From NCBI GenBank assembly GCA_043228905.1, contig JBHGNT010000003.1, positions 25,420,001 through 25,484,000 on the forward strand: a DNA stretch of 64,000 nucleotides. The letters are read 5' to 3'. A program made the position numbers and the translations under genes. Shown piece after piece: positions 12,729-26,003 of the stretch. The stretch comes from Azolla caroliniana (taxonomy: Eukaryota; Polypodiophyta). Every line of letters begins with the position of its first letter. Positions within the stretch are counted from its first letter, which is position 1. The notes beneath the pieces were generated by a model, which was not told where the DNA came from, searched no databases, and saw only the letters and a list, made by a program, of their open reading frames with translations.

Positions 12729-15700
12729 ATGAGCAGCAGCAAGAAGACATATAGATTTCCCCGTTTCATTCTGTTCGGAGATTCCATCACTCAGCAATCC
12801 TTCTCTCCCTCCGGATGGGGAGCCTCTCTCGCAAATCATTACTCTCCCGCTCATGTAATCTCCATTTTACTCTGTTTCTATCTCTCAAAATTCTCTGTTT
12901 AAATGCATACCTCTGTTTCTATCTCCTGTACTCTCTGTTTATATTTCCTGTGCATTTATATTTTGTTTGGTTTTGTCTCATTACTAATTTCCTGTTTCTA
13001 TCTCAAGAATCCCTTGTTTTTGTCCTTTTCATAATATTTCCTCTGTTACCTCTGCTTGCTCTATATATACTCTGTTTCCATCTCAATACTCTGTGTTTTT
13101 CTATATATATATATATATATTCTTTGTCAACCTCAATACTCAGTTTTTCTAAAAAACAAATTGCTGTATTATTTATAACCTGTCCTTCTTTTCATTCTAT
13201 TGTCCCCCCTTTTCAGGTAGATATTGTTCTCCGAGGATTCAGTGGTTACAACACCAGATGGGCCCTATTTCTTCTTCCCCAAATATTTCCTCAGGTTTAT
13301 CTTACTTAACTTTCTCTCCTGTCCATTTCTTTCTTTTGTTTTCTTCTCCATCATTTCTCCTATTTTTTTTGTTTTTTCTCTCAATAATTTCTTCCTCTTT
13401 TATTTCCTCTCATTTTTCTTGAATCGTTTTGTCTCTTTTCAAAACTCTAAAGTTCTTATGACATTTGGTGTTTTACTTGCTATTTGCTATTTCTTTTCAT
13501 TTGTTTGAAAACTTTCAGTTCAATCATTCATGTAGAATTGTTCGAAACTTCCTTTTGTCTGGAATTTTCGCACCTCCTGTGAAACATTTTAAAAATTTGG
13601 GCCTTTGGCATTATTTTCTATATTAATTACTATGCTAATTCTTTTTGGGGGTTTCAACAAATTGTTTTGAAATTTTCATTCCACCTATTTCTTCATTTGG
13701 GAATAATTCACTTATTTATTCATTTAAGATTTATAATTTTTGCAAGTCCTGTTGCTACCTTTGCTATAAAATTTAGGCTCATGCGAAACTCACTAATATA
13801 TGAAACGAGGGGCGAGAATAGGAAAAAAAAAAAAAAACTTTAGGAGTCCAAAACCCCATGAACCAAAATAAGTAAGTTTGTCTCAAAAAAATATGTGAGT
13901 GTTTATGAAAAAGTGGAAAACTGTAAGTCCGGAAAGCCTAAATTCTAAACCTAATTGATCATCTAGTTTTGATTAAACTTCGTTTTGTCTTTCATTGGAC
14001 TTTTCCATTGTTTTTATTATTGTAAACACATTTAGATCTTGAAACCCTAATAAACCCTACCTAATGCATCATTTGTTTTGATAAAAGCTCATTTTCATGT
14101 TGTCCAGACACCACTAATAGAACCACCTCTTCTTGTCACCGTCTTCTTTGGTGCTAATGATGCCGTGCTACCTGACCATATCCACAATGAGAAGCATGTG
14201 CCATTGCGAGAATATAAGGAAAACCTTCGCAAGATTATCTCCCACATAAAGGTAAGAAACTAGTCATTGTAATGTATTCTATCACATTTTTAAAGACGTT
14301 CTCTATTTGTTTTGGCTAACTTAGACATGGAAAACCATATTTACATATACATTAATATTGTGACATGTGTAGAGTATCAGTGAGGCCACTCATGTGGTCC
14401 TTATCACTCCCCCTCCTGTGCACAAGAAAGGTCTACAAATTGCAGCAGTGTAAGCTTCGTCTATTTTGTGCTATTAATGTGGTGGATTGTCCTAGTCAAT
14501 CCGTACTTAAGACTCATAATTGTTTTTACACCATATACCACTACTCCTAAACTTCGTGCCACATTGTATATCAAATTAATGTCCTTACGATCTCTCTCGA
14601 AACTGTTGGGTTCTTCTCTAGTGACACCCCCCCTCTCTCTTGAAACTGTTGGGTTTTCGAGCAATGAGGAAAGGGCTATCTATGGAATTGCTGAAAAATA
14701 CTTGTAATTTGGGAATTTTGCCAAAAAAACGAAGGAGTTTAAGAGTATGTTGAAAAACATTTGCCTTTAATTTAATGACTGTTGTTTTTTGTGTGTGTTT
14801 TCCTTTACAGGGAAAAATATGGAGCTAAGATTGAAGATCCTCCTTCTAGATCAAATGAAGCGACTGGAACTTACGCAAGAGCGTGCGTTGAAATCGGCCG
14901 AGAATGTGGAGTTTCAGTCATTGACCTGTGGTCATCAATGCAACAAGAATCAATCTGGGAAACAAGATTTTTAAGGTATTTGTTTTTCATTTTATGCATG
15001 GATGTAGATGCAATAACAGTAGAAGTCTTAATGTGTAGTTCTTCATTAGAGATCAATAATATAAAGTCCAAATGCCTGCAATGCCCTTGCTTTTTTCACT
15101 GTTCCCCTGAATTCCCCTAAGTTTTGTCGATTTCCCCAAATGCCTTTGGTCTATCCTTGCTCGAGTAATTGTGTGCCATTTAAACAATTATATGGTCAAT
15201 TCATCTCCCTTTCTCATTTATACATTTTATTCTAAGAATTATGCATGGTCAATCCATCCCCTTTTCCCGTCATCTGGTGGGTGTCAGGGGCATTTGGTGA
15301 AATAAACAAGACCTTTAGGGTTATTGAGGGACCAAAAGGTAATCTTATAGTTTTTTTCCGTCATATAGACATAGAGATTTCATCATTCCAATGGTGCTGT
15401 GCTGATATCGTGCTATTGAAAAAGTTGAAGATTCACATTGTCCGCTTTGTAGACACTTCAATTATAATCTTGCTTCTGTCCAGGGAAAAGCTCCACAATG
15501 CCATTCCCTATCTACAGTGTGAAGATGAAATCACCCTACAAATGTTTTTGAGTTTGTTTATTAACTGGAAGGATGCTTTTTTATTGTTTGCTTTTTGTGT
15601 CAGTGATGGTCTACATTTGAGCCCTGAGGGGAATTCGTTTGTCGCGGAACAGCTCTTGCAGCTCTTAGATAACATAGGCTTATCTGCTGGAGACATGAAA

Positions 15701-15760
15701 ACAGAATTTCCAGACTTTTTGAGTATCGATGCTAGTGAGCCGAAAAACACATTCAAATAA
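12729..15760 (+). CDS. SGNH/GDSL esterase, IAH1-like (isoamyl acetate-hydrolysing esterase homolog)
   Basis: Six exons give 248 aa: 12729-12854, 13217-13294, 14108-14251, 14373-14449, 14811-14975 and 15604-15760. The SGNH blocks are present. They are FGDSI (block I, nucleophile Ser19), SGYNTRWAL (block II Gly), FFGANDA (block III, Asn), and SDGLHLSPEGN (block V) with Asp198 and His201 completing the triad. The length matches the short plant IAH1-like group (Arabidopsis At5g45920/CPRD49 type), not the roughly 350-aa secreted GDSL lipases, and no signal peptide is visible, so the enzyme is probably cytosolic. It should hydrolyse small acyl esters; the natural substrate is not known. The chosen ATG places the GDS block at the usual distance from the N-terminus. 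Introns are strikingly T-rich, so several long frames inside them are spurious. Confidence 0.88.
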
Positions 15761-16610
15761 GTGAAGTCTTGACCTCTCAGAGACACATTGAAAGGATTGT
15801 TAGTCAATTGATTCCTATTCATTTTTTTCTCTTGTTTGATCCTGAAATCATTAATCACTTTTCTATCATGGAACGTTTTACACTCTTTATCATCCCAACT
15901 GTGTTTCTTCTCAATATGTATTCCTTGAATTGATATTATCACTTGATTTTTTGTATGGTGAAATGAGCTATTGTATATTTTATTTTATATAGAGAAGAAC
16001 TCCGAAATGCAAACAGTCCCTGATGCCCTTTATCAACCCCCAAAAATGCGAAAAATGGGACGAGTTGCCATTGTTTGCTCAAATAGCACAAATAATTACC
16101 CAAAACGTAAGATGGTTTTCACTACAAGTATTCGGGGAAACCTAAAAATTTAGGGGCATTTGAGCATTTAAAGAAACTCCTGGCGGATTCAGAGGTTTTC
16201 CCTTGTAAATGTTGTCACACTAATGGGATCTTATTTTTTATTATCTGTGTGCTATGTGGATATGTATTCAATGGTAAATATCTTTATACTTGGATCTTAA
16301 AAGAAAACTATGTATATTTTGATGGTTTTTGAAATGGGTGTCATCTTAATTTTGTTCAATTTTAAGGTCTAATTAGTAAAATAGTTGTAACTGTGACAAA
16401 AGTGTCATATTTTGTATTCCATAAAATAGTTACTTTTTTTGATACAGTACCATAATCTGCATTTGCACAGATACTTATTAGTTTGAAGAACTATATACTT
16501 CATATAATGACTATTGGTCTCAATCATATGCATGAAGTGTGCATATTTACATTGAGCTTGAACAATTGAATGTGTTTCCTTTGGATTCATGTCTTTTTAA
16601 CCCAAAGTTT
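15761..16610. other. Intergenic region downstream of the esterase gene
   Basis: This holds the likely 3' UTR of the esterase gene and AT-rich spacer. The esterase and the TFIIB gene converge here. No gene or RNA was seen. Confidence 0.5.
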
Positions 16611-17108
16611 TGAGTGAATTTGTGATGAGAACCTTGTTTTCACGATCTGCAGAATCAATCATTTTGAAAACGAATGGTAAGTTGAATCTGAAGCAAATCA
16701 GATAAATTCACTTTGAAAACAAAATTTGGATATTGGGAATCTCGTCAAAATATATCTGCAGCAATCAGCAATTAATCTTAAATTGAGTTTTGGAAACAAG
16801 GAATCCCTTGTCATTATAAGTATTTGAAGCAAATTGGTTGCAAGGATTTTTGGCCATTTGAGTGAATTTGTGATGAGAACCTTGTTTTCACGATCTGCAG
16901 AATCAATCATTTTGAAAACGAATGGTAAGTTGAATCTGAAGCAAATCAGATAAATTCACTTTGAAAACAAAATTTGGATATTGGGAATCTCGTCAAAATA
17001 TATCTGCAGCAATCAGCAAAATTAATCTTAAATTGAGTTTTGGAAACAAGGAATCCCTTGTCATTATAAGTATTTGAAGCAAATTGGTTGCAAGGATTTT
17101 TGGCCATC
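16611..17108. repeat. Near-perfect tandem duplication, unit about 248 bp
   Basis: The block starting TGAGTGAATTTGTGATGAGA at 16611 is repeated from 16859 almost without change. One visible difference is two extra A bases in the second copy near 17020. The repeat ends at TTTTTGGCCAT in both copies. The low divergence suggests a recent duplication. It lies between the convergent 3' ends of the esterase and TFIIB genes and has no coding potential beyond paired spurious frames. Confidence 0.9.
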
Positions 17109-17510
17109 CATCCACAAAAGCCACTTCTGATTGACACATGTATGATCGTATCTTATATATCTTCAAAAGAGCTGATTGCATGCCTTCTTTCAACAGCAGG
17201 GTCTTAGGATCTTTAGAATGCGTTAATGCTAGCCACCTTTCAATTAATTGTCTGTTACTTTTTTAAGCTCAAATGCTTAGCATAGTATTAATTAGTGACG
17301 ATTTTCATAACCTTATCCTTGCATTTTGTGATGCTAATACATAATTAGAGACTATTTTCAAGCTTACATAAAAATGTCCATGAGATATACTTCAACAAAC
17401 TGTAATTAGCCATCAATATTGCACATACATCACACATATATGACATCACAGGAAACGGTTACATTTCAGCAAGAAAAGCTGGTTTGTGTCAAATCAGTAC
17501 TGAACTAAGA

Positions 17511-20500
17511 CTAGGGAGCACAAAGATTTCGCAGCTCTTCACTCTTAGCAAACCAGCTGGGCACGATTTTATGTGCATGTGGATGAAGATCTTTATAGGA
17601 GTTTCGTATGGTTCCCTCAGCTACCCCAGTAACTCGAGAAATATCTACAAAATTCAGTAAGTAAGATGGCTACAATTCATTAATGCTAATATATCTGTGT
17701 ATATAACATTGTTATATATACACATAAATCAATAATGTATGTATATCGGCATTGGCTTAGTTGAATTCGTTATGTTCTATAAAGCCATATTATCCAGAGG
17801 TTAGAAGAGCTTTGTGATGCAAAATTAAACAAAAAGAAAAGTGTAATATAAAAATTACCCCAGAGTATACATTGTAATATTCTCTGATACCCTAGTAGGT
17901 TTGCAAATCTAAGTATTCATAAATATTAAAATTAAACAAGGCAAAAGGTTAAAATAATATAATATTTAGCATATTTCATCAGATGTCAATTAAATAGTCA
18001 TTATGGTCTTAAAATAGCCACTATTTTTATTCTTTCCTTTCTGATTTGAGGAAAGGGGGTATTACTGAGATTTTAAATACTACTAGGGGTATTCCTTTTT
18101 AAAATTAAGGGGAGTATACTGATTTAAAACTATTAGCTCTATTATTTTTTATACAAGGAGTGTTACTTTTTAAAATAGGGGTAATACTGATATTTTACCA
18201 ATGGTATAAAATAGCATTTATTTACACCAAAGATATAAAATGCCTGTACCTTCCTAAATGTGAATGATTCTGTGTCAAAATCATATAATGAGATGAGGAT
18301 TGTTGCAGTTAAACATAAAACAAGGATCATATCGACTAATTATTGTTACCTTTCAGAGGCTTCTTGTCTTCTGACAATTGTGATATCATGTATATCACGG
18401 CGGCTGCAATAGAAATTGGACTTCTCCTGGCAGATAAAACAAGAAAGACAAGAAAACAAAGGTCTATGTTGTTGGATGAGTCAAGAAACTAATAAACAAG
18501 GGGAAAAAATATTAACCATCGATCCTAGCTTATTTATCTATCTTGTTCCCCTATATATTTCAAGGTAAAAAACAACAGCTTTAGAGCCTCTTGTACAATG
18601 CATATCTGTTGCTTACAAGCACTCTACAAATTTGTTGTATTAAGTACTGTTTTCATGTGTCTATATAAGAGTATGTCTTTGGCCTACTGATCACACTTAC
18701 TTCAGTCACATTATACCCTATATGTCCTCTTTAGGAAACCCCTTATCTAGATCTATATCTTTAAAATGATCCCTGTATAGAAAAAAAAAACCTGATCTAT
18801 GGAAATGTCATGAATAATATGCATCATTTTTTATAGTCAAATTGAGATTTTGTATTAAATATTTAAATCTATTCAAACACTGTCCCAGTTTTCGCATTTT
18901 CATAAATTTAGTATGTTTATTCTTTGGAGTATTTTAGGATTTTGCGAATATCTAATCAGTTAATATTTTCTTATTTAGGTAAAATGCAAACCTCTTTTAA
19001 TTTTATTATAAAAAATAGAGGGTTTTACAACTCTTCATGTGCTATAGGTACATATTTATGACTGACCCCAGGGCTGGAACCTAATGATTCAACAATAGAG
19101 ATCACAAAAAATGCTACCCTGAGAGTTTCAGATCACCAAATATTCAACTTTTCCAACTTTTTAGACAGATTTATTCACTATGTTAAAAACCTTTGTGTCT
19201 TCAAATCATTTTGCATAAATAAATAAAAACACCCTTCTCCTATCCAATCTATGTTAATTCCCTTTAAATGGCGATCTTCTGTACATACAAAAGAAGGAAG
19301 AACTAAAAAATCCTTAAAACAGATGTAGCTAGTATTTTGCTCACCGGACATCCAACTCCTCTGACTTTTTAACTGATTCAGTTGCAGCTTTTACAGCCTG
19401 ATTGTTCATGCCGAGATGAGAGCAAAACCTCCTCTGCAAACAACATTAGCAAGTCAAATAGAACCTGATCCAAACTAAATAAGGTAGTGACAAAAATCTA
19501 CTGAATAAGGAAAAAAATAGTCACAATTTTTTCTTTCAAAGAAAAGAACAAAAGAAAATACACCAAGAAATCGCCTGCATGTATCGTTCCCATTTCCATA
19601 GATTTGCCCATCTCTTCTTCGAGGTGTTTAACGATGAACTCTTTAGCCCGGCCAATCTCTTTTTTTGAAGCACCATTGGCTACTGAGCAGATTTCTGTTA
19701 CAGAGTCACAACAATATATCAGGGGTTTGTTCGATACAAAACTAAACACAGCACCAATATATATATACTTCCAAACTTGTAGTGCACTTGTCACTATACT
19801 ATTAACTAAATTTTCATAAGTTTACCAGAATAATACCCTTATATAATTAAAAAGCTACTCTTCGCACAATGTATTCTGGTATTCTTGAAACCTTGTTTAC
19901 AGGGTGTTTTGCTAAATATCCAAAACACTACGGGTATTTTGGTGTGTTGCCCTTTAATAAAATCTTACAAAAACATGAGATCTGACCTTTCACAGTTCTA
20001 GGTTTGTCCTCTTGACGACAGGCAATATATAAACATGCAGCTAGAATTGCATCTTGGTTCCTTCCCCTGCTGGACTTCAGATCTTCAATCTTCTTATATA
20101 TTTCATTTGCTCTATCCTTTGGGTCCCAGGACAAAGCAAAATCAAATATCAAATCAAATCAATCATAGAATCATATCCATTATCAAACAACTCAAGGAAA
20201 GCCATTGACTTCAATGTTTCCTTACCGATAACTATGTGAAATCAATCACATGGCTATGAAATGGATTTTAGCATGATTCCATGAGGACAACCAAAATGAA
20301 ATCATTTATATCCAGCAAAATAAAAAAATGTATAAATAGCTACCCTACCCAGAGTAAAATAAGATGAAATAAAGCATCACATATCTCACGAAAAGAATAA
20401 TAAATGACTAGAAGTCATCATAACAAGGGAAGAGAAAATGGAAGAGAAAAAAAATGATAGAATAGGTCTTATATAGGAGAGGAGAGAAGGAACAAATTAA

Positions 20501-23500
20501 TAAATTATCATGGAAATCATCACATGGATATTGCCTCAGGTTTTTTCACTACAAGAAAAAAGCTCCACTGCCTATTGCTTCAGCTCTTTGGACAGGTATT
20601 AGAATATGGGATTTGACCTTGTTATTTCAACAGAAAGCCCATGAGTGAGAAACTGATGAAATGTAACCAAAGATTCTGCAGTCACCTTAATGGTTGAAAC
20701 TAGTCCCAGCCTGCAAAATCAAAGAAAAATCATTAAATGAGTGTACTTTAGATTATTTTTAGAGATTTTCTCATTAACAATGTTATAAAAACGTGTTAAA
20801 CTAGTAAGATTGGGTTGCATGGGGAAATCGCAAAGAATTTCACTTTAACTATCATCTAGAAGGTTGCATTTTATATTCCACCACAAATTCGGATTTTGTT
20901 TCTTTTAAATTTTGGAAAGTAGATATCAGTTCGTAAGTATGCAAGTGTTCATTGTTAATGCTAGAAAATTAAGAAGAAGTTCATCTTCAAAAGTGATAAA
21001 GGAGAGAGTTTTAGCAAAGAGAAGGAAAAACAATTGGTGGAATGCTTTCAATTTTGATTACTGAACCATCATCAAGTGAAACATAGCATCCTCTTCCTCA
21101 GGGAGCTATAAGACAGGATCCTCACTTTATCTGCAGTAAAATTCAGACTCAATTGCATACAGTGTTGTATTAAGGTCCTGTAAAACCTAAAAGGGACTAC
21201 GCTGGTCATTGTGTTTAGCGTAGACGAAGCAGACAACATTTGCCCATCGAGAGTGCATGGTCTCTCCTATGAGTTGTAACAGGAATAAACGTTGGACATT
21301 TCTGATCATTGAAATTTAATGGTTGCTATGCCATGTAGCATGGTAGAATTATTAAGCATATTTCTTTATAAACATTTTTTGCAAAGTAGTAGATCAAATG
21401 CATTGCAGAATAGAAGAAGTATAAAATGAATACACAACGTGATCAAAAGAGGAAGCAAGGGAATAGTAAGGGTGAAAGTTTATAAGTGAATAATCAAACG
21501 TGAGCATGGTGAGGTTGTTGAGATCTTGGCAATACATACAAAACTGCCATCAAGAAAACCCACAAGAAAACCTAAAAAGAAGAAAGAATTATACGAGAAA
21601 CTCTGGAAACAAGAATTTGCAAACGGGTGAATGCCTGGCTAAAAGCTAGAACAGATCCCTCAGAGAAAACCAAGGGTAGGTATATCAGGGAATTTTTTCA
21701 ATTCTTCTATCAGCTGACCTCACCCAATTCTACTACGACCACTCCTCTTGCTTTCCATCTTCTATGTTACATTCTTTATATAACTGCCGCATATGTTTCT
21801 TCACCACCTTTCTAGACATTTAATCATTTCCTACAATCCGGTTTCTTTAGTTGCTTCTAAACTTTACCCAACATATTCTTCAATTTACTAGGATTCTATG
21901 AGGCTAGTTTTACTGTTGATGCCAACTTTTCACATTGAATGCACTAAAGTCGACTTCACATCGGTGAGTGTGAGATTCACACTACAATTCATACTCACAT
22001 AGAAAACTCTCCAACTTTATGAATCTCTTATCTTCAGTTAAAACATCTGCAATTTGATCATCAGTTTTAGTGTGAATCACATATGTGAGTATTCTTCTTT
22101 TTTTTCTTGAAGAAAAACCTTACTTGGGTATTGCAAATACTTAAACCAATTGCAAAACTAAGTTCAAGCCTTACAATTGTCAAATAAATTAGACTTTCAA
22201 TGATCCTTTTCAAAGTTGTAGCATTCTCTACTGGGTACCAAAATCAGCTCAAATCAGCTCTCAACTTCACATTTTACAGAAGTGGTGTATGAATGGGCAT
22301 GCATCCAATCATTCCATATAACCTAAAGTATAGTCTCTTTGAATGGAATTTCTTGGCCTAAAGAAGATCATCTTCAACTAACCTCTTTTATATTGATTTC
22401 ATGACTTACTACAATAATGAAATCATCCACACAATTCAAAATGACAATGATTCCATCGTCCTAGCTAACGTATACACAAACTTTGATATTTCAAATCCAT
22501 GTGTAGTTAAGCACTTGATGTCCATGGTTGGTAATACATACAATGCCTTCTTCAATTTACATGCACAATGTAGGAATTTTAGATATTTATTGCATATAAA
22601 CTTCCCTGCATGCATGTTCATGTACATATTGTTCCCACCTCCTCGTGCATCAGTAGCATAAGCCTCTTCGCTGAGCTCATGTGTGATGTGTGACAATATG
22701 ATGTGCTTATTGTATTCAAAGACTTGTAGCATACAATTTTAAGCATAAAAATATCCCCAACATTAAGATTCAATAGACCAAATTAACTTCCAATTTAGAA
22801 AATACATGCAAGTTTTAAAATGTTCAAAATCTTCCCAGAGTATCCTAAAATTCCTCTAGCATCACCTGTGCATGTTAATAGTTATATTCGTCATCCAATC
22901 AACAATCAGACATAATCACCTCATCACAATCATACTCCTTGATATCTGTGGGTGACCAGAAAATAATCCTAACAATAATTTCCAGGCTTTTTTTTACTAC
23001 TATTTGAAGTTCTGGAGTGCCCTGTTTACACTCGTGAGTATCTTTCAATTCAATTTGCATTTGTCTACATTGACATATCCACCTCCTCCATGCTTTCTAT
23101 GGCTTTCAATAAGTGCATACCGGAGAAAAATATACTAATCACTCTAATTGCTTTGTCCTTATCCTATTGCAGATCTTTGTGGGAATAAAAGAAAATGCAT
23201 TCCAATTTCTCATACGCTTCTCATGAGCAATCTTGAGCCAAAATCCTGAATGCCACTTTTTTAAGATGAGGACGGCCATATCCAAAAGATTCCCTTCACA
23301 AGAACTGCTGTAATTGCCGAGGTCACATCTATTCTTTAATTGTTTTGATATAAGGCATTATATCAAATCTCAGCAGGAAGAAAAGTCTTTGGCTTGAGTG
23401 TCAATTTTCGTAAATAGCATCGCTTCATTTCTCTTTCATCTTATTTTGTGTATTGGGCATGTAGTCCAGCGGTAATCCACATTTTTACTAGCCTGGTTTA

Positions 23501-23991
23501 AAATCTCTTAACTTTATTAGATGATATTGCAGATGTAGGGTTGAACCCTACTAACTGTGATTACCCATATTTGTAAATCTCTCTCTATCTCTCTCTCACT
23601 CGCCTATAAAGCAAACCAAGGAAGTGTGAAATATGATTACTAACCGATCCGCCATCGTTGCAATGCCACGGAAAGCTTGGATAAGCATCCGGTCTGGGTT
23701 TGATCCTCGACTCTGCCATCGGCCAAGTGACGGAAAATCTCCTTGTGAGCCGCTTGTCTTTGATATAACTGTAACCAACCCACCATCCGTTAGCAGAGGG
23801 TTTGAAGGGCCTCCAACACGAACTGGATCATTGTCCGCGGATTCGTTCGCAAAAGTTCTCCACTCCGAGGTCTCATCGATGGAGTGAGCTTCTAAGACTA
23901 GGCCACATTCTCTGCACACCATATCACCAGCTGCATGATCCATGACAACTTCTGTTGCTTTCTTGCATTCTGGGCAATTGACATCGGCCAT
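17511..23991 (-). CDS. TFIIB: Transcription initiation factor IIB (TFIIB)
   Basis: Seven exons on the minus strand give 310 aa: 23991-23645, 20710-20686, 20116-19987, 19694-19564, 19433-19345, 18426-18350 and 17644-17511. Exon 2 is only 25 nt (encoding LGLVSTIK) but is needed for frame and sequence continuity. TFIIB bridges TBP on the promoter and RNA polymerase II in the nucleus. The zinc ribbon uses Cys6, Cys9, Cys26 and Cys29. The reader/linker region [18 protein letters not shown] follows, and the two cyclin-like repeats span about residues 110-200 and 205-300, including [18 protein letters not shown] and [14 protein letters not shown]. Length agrees with Arabidopsis TFIIB1 (312 aa). The 2.9-kb first intron carries a copia fragment. 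Exon limits rest on canonical GT/AG sites and matching phases. Confidence 0.95.
21950..22735 (-). mobile_element. Decayed Ty1/copia pol 3' fragment in TFIIB intron 1
   Basis: Minus-strand translation gives [22 protein letters not shown] at about 22230-22165, resembling the copia RT segment GSLIYLT.TRPDI.YAVG. It is followed by [20 protein letters not shown] at about 22060-22000, resembling the copia RNase H end (HTxDQxADxxTKxL..RFxxLR). Frames are broken and no LTR pair was found, so this is a truncated, inactive copy in the same transcriptional orientation as TFIIB. Limits are approximate. Confidence 0.55.
23462..23580 (+). repeat. Possible tRNA-related SINE-like fragment
   Basis: TAGTCCAGCGGTAA at about 23462 resembles an A box and GGGTTGAACCC at about 23537 resembles a B box, but the spacing is long and no cloverleaf forms. 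It lies inside TFIIB intron 1, close to exon 1. Weak evidence. Confidence 0.25.
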
Positions 23992-24000
23992 TTTTGTATG

Positions 24001-24029
24001 ATCCTCTCTCTCTCTCTCTCTCTCTCTTC
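24001..24029 (+). repeat. (TC)n microsatellite in the TFIIB leader
   Basis: A TC dinucleotide run lies about 10-40 bases upstream of the TFIIB start codon. Read on the TFIIB strand it is a GA run in the 5' leader. Confidence 0.85.
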
Positions 24030-24263
24030 TTCTTGCTTGTTCTGCTCTTCCTGTCTTTGCTTCTGAGCAACAAAAATAAGTTTTGGTGGTTCAGAGGGAT
24101 GGTTTTCTACCCAATTTCAACACAAAACCAAACTCTTCGGTTTGGGCCTCTTTTGCCCTACCTTTGGTTCGGTTCGGTTCGGTTTGGCCTCATGGTTTGG
24201 TTTGGTGAGGCCAGGTCTAGTCCAAGTTTGGTCAAGAGCCTCCCTTTGATTCCCTCATGATTC

Positions 24264-24355
24264 CCGCCTCTGCCTCTCGACTCTCGACTGACTTTTAACC
24301 TTTGATGCCGGCCTCTGCCTCTCGAGACTCTCGATTGACTTTTAACCTTTTCCCC
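24264..24355. repeat. Tandem duplication, unit about 45 bp, upstream of TFIIB
   Basis: GCCTCTGCCTCTCGA followed by CTCTCGA.TGACTTTTAACC occurs from 24266 and again from 24311. It is preceded at 24160-24215 by a (GGTTC)-type run. The block lies about 300 bases upstream of the TFIIB start and may sit in its promoter. Confidence 0.75.
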
Positions 24356-24359
24356 AGTT

Positions 24360-26000
24360 TTAAGATAAGGGCTTCAAAACACAACAATGGAGGATGGGTT
24401 ACTTCCCTTTGAGGTACAAATGTTATTTGGAGGGCTTTGGCATAGGTGGAACTTTGGTTTTGACTCTAAGTCAATGGTGACAAATGGTTTTCAATTAGTA
24501 CGTTGAACACATTTATTTGATAGCATGGTGACTAGTCTCCCATGACAAATACTTTTGAAGAATACAATGTCTCATGTGCCATGCTCCACTATTGTATTTG
24601 ACTCTTTAGTGTTGCACACTCCATGTCCAATTGGTCCAATTGAGGCTTGCCTCTCTTTGATCATTTTAGCGGAATTGAAGCCGATTTAAATGTGGCACTT
24701 TTGAGCTCTTACAATACTATTGTACAAAATTATTATTAGCTTATTGATTGGACTTTGTTGATACATAGATTCTCCATATGTAGTAAGATTAATGTCAAGA
24801 ATGAAAAATAAGATATTCCTTAATAATGGAGAGTGTTTCTTATAACTATGGCAAGTCAATTGCCCATGGTTTGGAATTCAACCTTCAAGCTTTGGAAGTG
24901 AGTAGTTACTAGTACTAACAACTTCTATGTAAGGAAATCCCTCTATAAATTTGGCATATGACATTCATACTTTTGACCTTGTCAAAGAAGCTTTATGAAA
25001 TTCCTTTGTTTAAACTTTCTAACAATGTGCACCATAATTTCTATAAAGAAAAAGTCTACATAACATTTATCTATACATGAAACAACAATTTCCATGATAA
25101 AACTTGTATTTGTTGGCAAGAACTACACTCAATCATGTACCTATCAGAATTTGTGAGTGTTGCTTCTCTAAATGGAGGCAACCTAGTGTTTTATAGGAAT
25201 CCTAATTGGAACTTCATCAATGAAACACAATCTTAGGAAAAAAGATAGTTGTTGGATTCTTACTCTTATCATCAACAATGAATTGATAGTTTTGTAAAGT
25301 AGATGAGCGAATTTATATATTTGTCATTTCTTCTTTTTTTCCAAAAAAACACTACTTCGCATTAGTTAGCATATATTTGTCAGTTCTTGTGTTCTTGTGT
25401 TTATTAAAAGAAACATTTCCACTTACTTTACCGAGTCCATCATAACGATGTATTTGCTATTAAAAGGCAATGCACCACAATGTGTTTATGCCCTTTATGG
25501 CTTGTCAATTAAGAGAGAGAGTTATGAAATGTTATCACTGTTTGACAACATGAAGGCCAAGATATACTTTGCCAAATAATTAGGTTTGATAACAAAAATG
25601 ATTGTATAGAGCTAATTCAATGATTGATGTATATAACATAGCATTCGAAATTGAAAGAATGAATAGAGAATGTCATCTACAATAAAATACTCAATCCTTA
25701 AAAAAGAACAAATTCACCACTATGCATACAAATATATTCACGAGAAGATAGATATTGAGATCCTTATTTTTATAAGGTGAATGTCTCCTTGACTAGATGA
25801 TTTGGTTTATTGAGGCTTGGTATACATATAAAGAACAAACATAGAGAAAACATGGTGGCTCTATTCCACATAGGGTTACATGTCAAAAACCTTATTAACG
25901 AGAGTATACAAAACACTACTACTTGAATTCATCCCTCAGATACATAACACTAAACATAGAGCATAGCTTACATTACCTATGAGTATCCTGTAAATGAGCA
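24360..26000. other. Intergenic region between TFIIB and the deacetylase gene
   Basis: AT-rich spacer without a recognisable gene. It contains the second occurrence of the dispersed repeat end (about 25340-25373). Confidence 0.5.
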
Positions 26001-26003
26001 TCC

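Noticed and set aside
12815-13309. 164-codon plus-strand open frame rich in Phe and Leu
   Set aside because: It is the T-rich intron 1 of the esterase gene; both flanking exons join correctly without it.
22436-22732. 98-codon minus-strand frame as a TFIIB-intron gene
   Set aside because: It adjoins copia-like RT/RNase H fragments and has no start or splice context of its own.
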